NCBI GenBank assembly: GCA_002256395.1
Contig: NKJG01000005.1
Location: 248,001-312,000, forward strand
Direction of reading: 5' to 3'
Length of the DNA: 64,000 nt
Source: Bacteroidetes bacterium B1(2017)
GTDB lineage: Bacteria; Bacteroidota; Bacteroidia; UKL13-3
Positions 62,171-64,000 of the stretch are shown here, piece by piece. Below the pieces are notes generated by a model, which worked only from the letters and a program-made list of their open reading frames with translations, was not told the origin of the DNA and did not search any database. Position 1 is the stretch's first letter, and each line of letters starts with the position of its first letter. Position numbers and translations under genes: made by a program.

Positions 62171-63391
62171 TCAATCAATCTCAAAATAATTCAAGTCTTT
62201 GCTAAACGAATCTTTAATATACAGCGTGGCCAAAAAGGCAAGTGCTAAACAACATAAACCCACCCACATGGCTGCATTTATAGGGCCCATGGTTTTGCTT
62301 AAAGAAGAAAAACTTAAGGTAATAGGCACCACAGCGCCTCTTACAAAATTAGGTACAGTATTGGTAACCGTAGATCTAATATTGGTGCCAAATTGCTCGG
62401 AGGCAATGGTTACAAACAAGGCCCAATACCCTGTTCCGAAACCAATTCCAAAACACATGTATTTATAATATTCTACACTTACGTTGGTATTAAACAAATA
62501 CACAAACATGAGGCTAACAGATAATACTAAATAAACAAAAATAACCTTTTTGCGGCTTTTCAAATATTGGCTCAGCAAGCCACTAGCAAGATCTCCAACA
62601 GATAAACCCAAATAGGCATACATTACACTATCTGCAATATCTATCTTTTCTATAAGGCCATGGGCTAAGGCAAACCTATCCGATAAATTAATGAGCACAC
62701 CAATAGCAAACCAAATAGGTAAGCCAATTAAAATGCAGGCTAAGTATTTTAAAAACAAAGACCATTTTTTAAATAAAGAGAAGAAGTTGCCGCGTTTAAT
62801 TTCGCTATTGTGAAGCAAGTTTTGATACATGCCACTTTCATAGGCACCAGCACGCATAAGTAATAATGTTAAGCCAAGTCCGCCACCCACAATATAGGTT
62901 GTTTGCCACCCAAAGGTTTTGCCCACCATGCCAGCCACTACTGCACCCAGGGCGCCAAAGGTTACAATAATCATAGTTCCATAACCACGCTTTTCCTTGG
63001 GCATATTTTCTGCCACCAGAGTAATACCTGCACCCAGCTCGCCCGCTAAACCAATACCTGCAATAAAACGCATAATGGCATATTGGTTAATATCTGTTAC
63101 AAATGCATTTAAAATATTAGCTAATGAATATAAAAAGATGGAGCCAAACAATACCGAAACACGTCCTTTTTTATCGCCCATAATGCCCCAAAGCAAACCG
63201 CCTAAAAGCATACCGGTCATTTGCAGGTTAAACAAAAATATTTCGTTGGCCTTCAGCGCATCTCCAGTAAAACCAAGCTCTTGCAAGCTTTGTTTCTTTA
63301 CTACATTAAACACAATTAGGTCGTAGATATCTACAAAATACCCAAGAGCAGCGACAATAATAAGAAGGGTTACATTTTTTTTATTTTGCAT
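62171..63391 (-). CDS. MFS transporter
   Basis: A 406-residue inner-membrane carrier with about twelve hydrophobic helices. The loop 2-3 signature is GIMGDKKGRVSVLFGSIFLY, and the RFIAGIGLAGELGAGITLVA block near residue 107 resembles the sugar/metabolite-H+ symporter branch. It is predicted to exchange or import a small organic solute with protons. Its stop is beside a GCTGGTCGCTGG-type repeat. No catabolic gene cluster adjoins it, so substrate cannot be assigned. Confidence 0.9.
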   Translation of the reverse strand: MQNKKNVTLLIIVAALGYFVDIYDLIVFNVVKKQSLQELGFTGDALKANEIFLFNLQMTGMLLGGLLWGIMGDKKGRVSVLFGSIFLYSLANILNAFVTDINQYAIMRFIAGIGLAGELGAGITLVAENMPKEKRGYGTMIIVTFGALGAVVAGMVGKTFGWQTTYIVGGGLGLTLLLMRAGAYESGMYQNLLHNSEIKRGNFFSLFKKWSLFLKYLACILIGLPIWFAIGVLINLSDRFALAHGLIEKIDIADSVMYAYLGLSVGDLASGLLSQYLKSRKKVIFVYLVLSVSLMFVYLFNTNVSVEYYKYMCFGIGFGTGYWALFVTIASEQFGTNIRSTVTNTVPNFVRGAVVPITLSFSSLSKTMGPINAAMWVGLCCLALAFLATLYIKDSFSKDLNYFEID

Positions 63392-63458
63392 GAGCCTAGT
63401 ATAGGTAGAGCAAAATACTAAATCTTGTTGGATTAGAAAACCTTAAGCTAAAAATGTA

Positions 63459-63935
63459 CTAAAACTTTAGCAAGGCAAGTAGTTCTAAAAGATATTTTTG
63501 ATCCAATTCATCAAAGGTAGATAGGTGTTCGCTGTCAATATCTAACACAGCAACTACGGTTTGGTTCGAACCGAAAACTGGCAGCACTATTTCTGATAAG
63601 GAAGCGCTGCTGCAGGCGATATGACCAGGAAATTCATGCACATCGGGAACGATAATTGTTTTTTGTTGTTGCCAAGCACTGCCACAAACGCCTTTGCCAA
63701 ATGCAATGCGAGTGCAAGCAACAGGGCCCTGAAACGGACCAAGAACCAATTGGTCGGCTTTTACAAAATAAAAGCCAACCCACCACCAATTGAACGCCTC
63801 TTTAAGGGCGGCACAAAAGTTGGAAAGATTGGCTATTAAATCCTCCTCTCCCTCAAAGAGGGCGCGCATTTGCGGCAAGAGTTGGATATACACTTCTTCT
63901 TTGCCTGCGGTTTTATTTAGTTCAACCGAGTGCAA
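63459..63935 (-). CDS. msrC: Free methionine-(R)-sulfoxide reductase (GAF domain)
   Basis: About 158 residues, a single GAF domain of the fRMsr type that reduces free methionine-(R)-sulfoxide. WWWVGFYFV, GPFQGPVACTRIAFGKGVCG (two Cys) and FPGHIACSSASLSEIVLPV (third Cys) are the catalytic landmarks. The usual HIACD has Ser here instead of Asp. The frame opens further upstream, but that part overlaps the C-terminal tail of another gene. I prefer TTG at 63935-63933, which gives the family-typical length; no ATG is available before the core. Confidence 0.85.
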   Translation of the reverse strand: MHSVELNKTAGKEEVYIQLLPQMRALFEGEEDLIANLSNFCAALKEAFNWWWVGFYFVKADQLVLGPFQGPVACTRIAFGKGVCGSAWQQQKTIIVPDVHEFPGHIACSSASLSEIVLPVFGSNQTVVAVLDIDSEHLSTFDELDQKYLLELLALLKF

Positions 63936-63939
63936 GGTA

Positions 63940-64000
63940 TTATTTTGCTGGAGCGTCAACCGCAGGAGCAGCAAGAGCAGTATCTGCAGGTGCAGCAACT
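63940..64000 (-). CDS. C-terminal fragment of an Ala/Pro-rich protein, cut by the window edge
   Basis: Minus-strand frame entering at 64000 and ending at TAA (63942-63940) encodes VAAPADTALAAPAVDAPAK. Such Ala/Pro/Asp tails occur on some Bacteroidota ribosomal and carrier proteins, for example bS16 homologues, but nineteen residues do not allow identification. It lies five bases before the preferred msrC start. Confidence 0.5.
   Translation of the reverse strand, partial: VAAPADTALAAPAVDAPAK

Overview
The window looks like a chromosomal segment of a free-living member of the Bacteroidota, probably Chitinophagales/Sphingobacteriales-like. The evidence is AT-rich DNA, many secreted proteins with type IX secretion (T9SS) C-terminal domains (type A, plus one gliding-motility-type type B), long IspG, a fused CcsBA cytochrome c maturation protein, YceI and DUF5777 proteins, LytTR/propeller two-component signalling, and promoters of the TTG-N19-TAnnTTTG type. 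No rRNA, tRNA, CRISPR array, integrase or transposase was recognised.

Layout. 1-13366 (minus) is one uninterrupted reading frame running off the left edge: a giant modular beta-helix surface protein of at least 4,455 residues built from four modules of about 3 kb. 13.7-20.4 kb is housekeeping: a WD40 protein, a phosphopantetheinyl transferase, methylmalonyl-CoA epimerase, a TPR protein, ETF beta and alpha, a DUF151 nuclease-like protein, a nucleoside transporter and an orphan HSDR_N protein. 20.4-27.4 kb holds three large accessory proteins: two T9SS cargo proteins and, between them, a pectate-lyase-like beta-helix without a signal peptide. 27.5-29.2 kb is ssb and recA.

29.2-45.5 kb, all on the minus strand, is the most coherent accessory region and my candidate system. 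It contains the CcsBA haem-ligation protein, five haem-binding lipoprotein or surface cytochromes in two duplicated cassettes, a hexahaem cytochrome fused to a collagen-like stalk, a T9SS-sorted haem protein, two YceI proteins, a DUF5777 beta-barrel, and a propeller-type sensor kinase with its LytTR regulator. Several haem motifs are CX4CH or CX5CH rather than CX2CH. I infer an envelope or surface electron-transfer apparatus with its own regulation; this is not proven by sequence alone.

45.5-51.4 kb carries MlaF/MlaE transporter genes without an adjacent mlaD, an SDR, ispG and a T9SS cargo protein. 51.6-57.3 kb encodes a giant Ig-repeat T9SS type B protein with a non-ATG start and a recent three-domain internal duplication. 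57.3-62.2 kb is a repeat-rich stretch: a 22-bp minisatellite, a 46-bp inverted repeat pair flanking a DUF6438 lipoprotein gene, a nine-copy 56-bp palindromic array, and several short palindromes around nth, a GNAT gene and two small secreted-protein genes. 62.2-64 kb has an MFS transporter, a free methionine sulfoxide reductase, and the C-terminal tail of a further gene running off the right edge.
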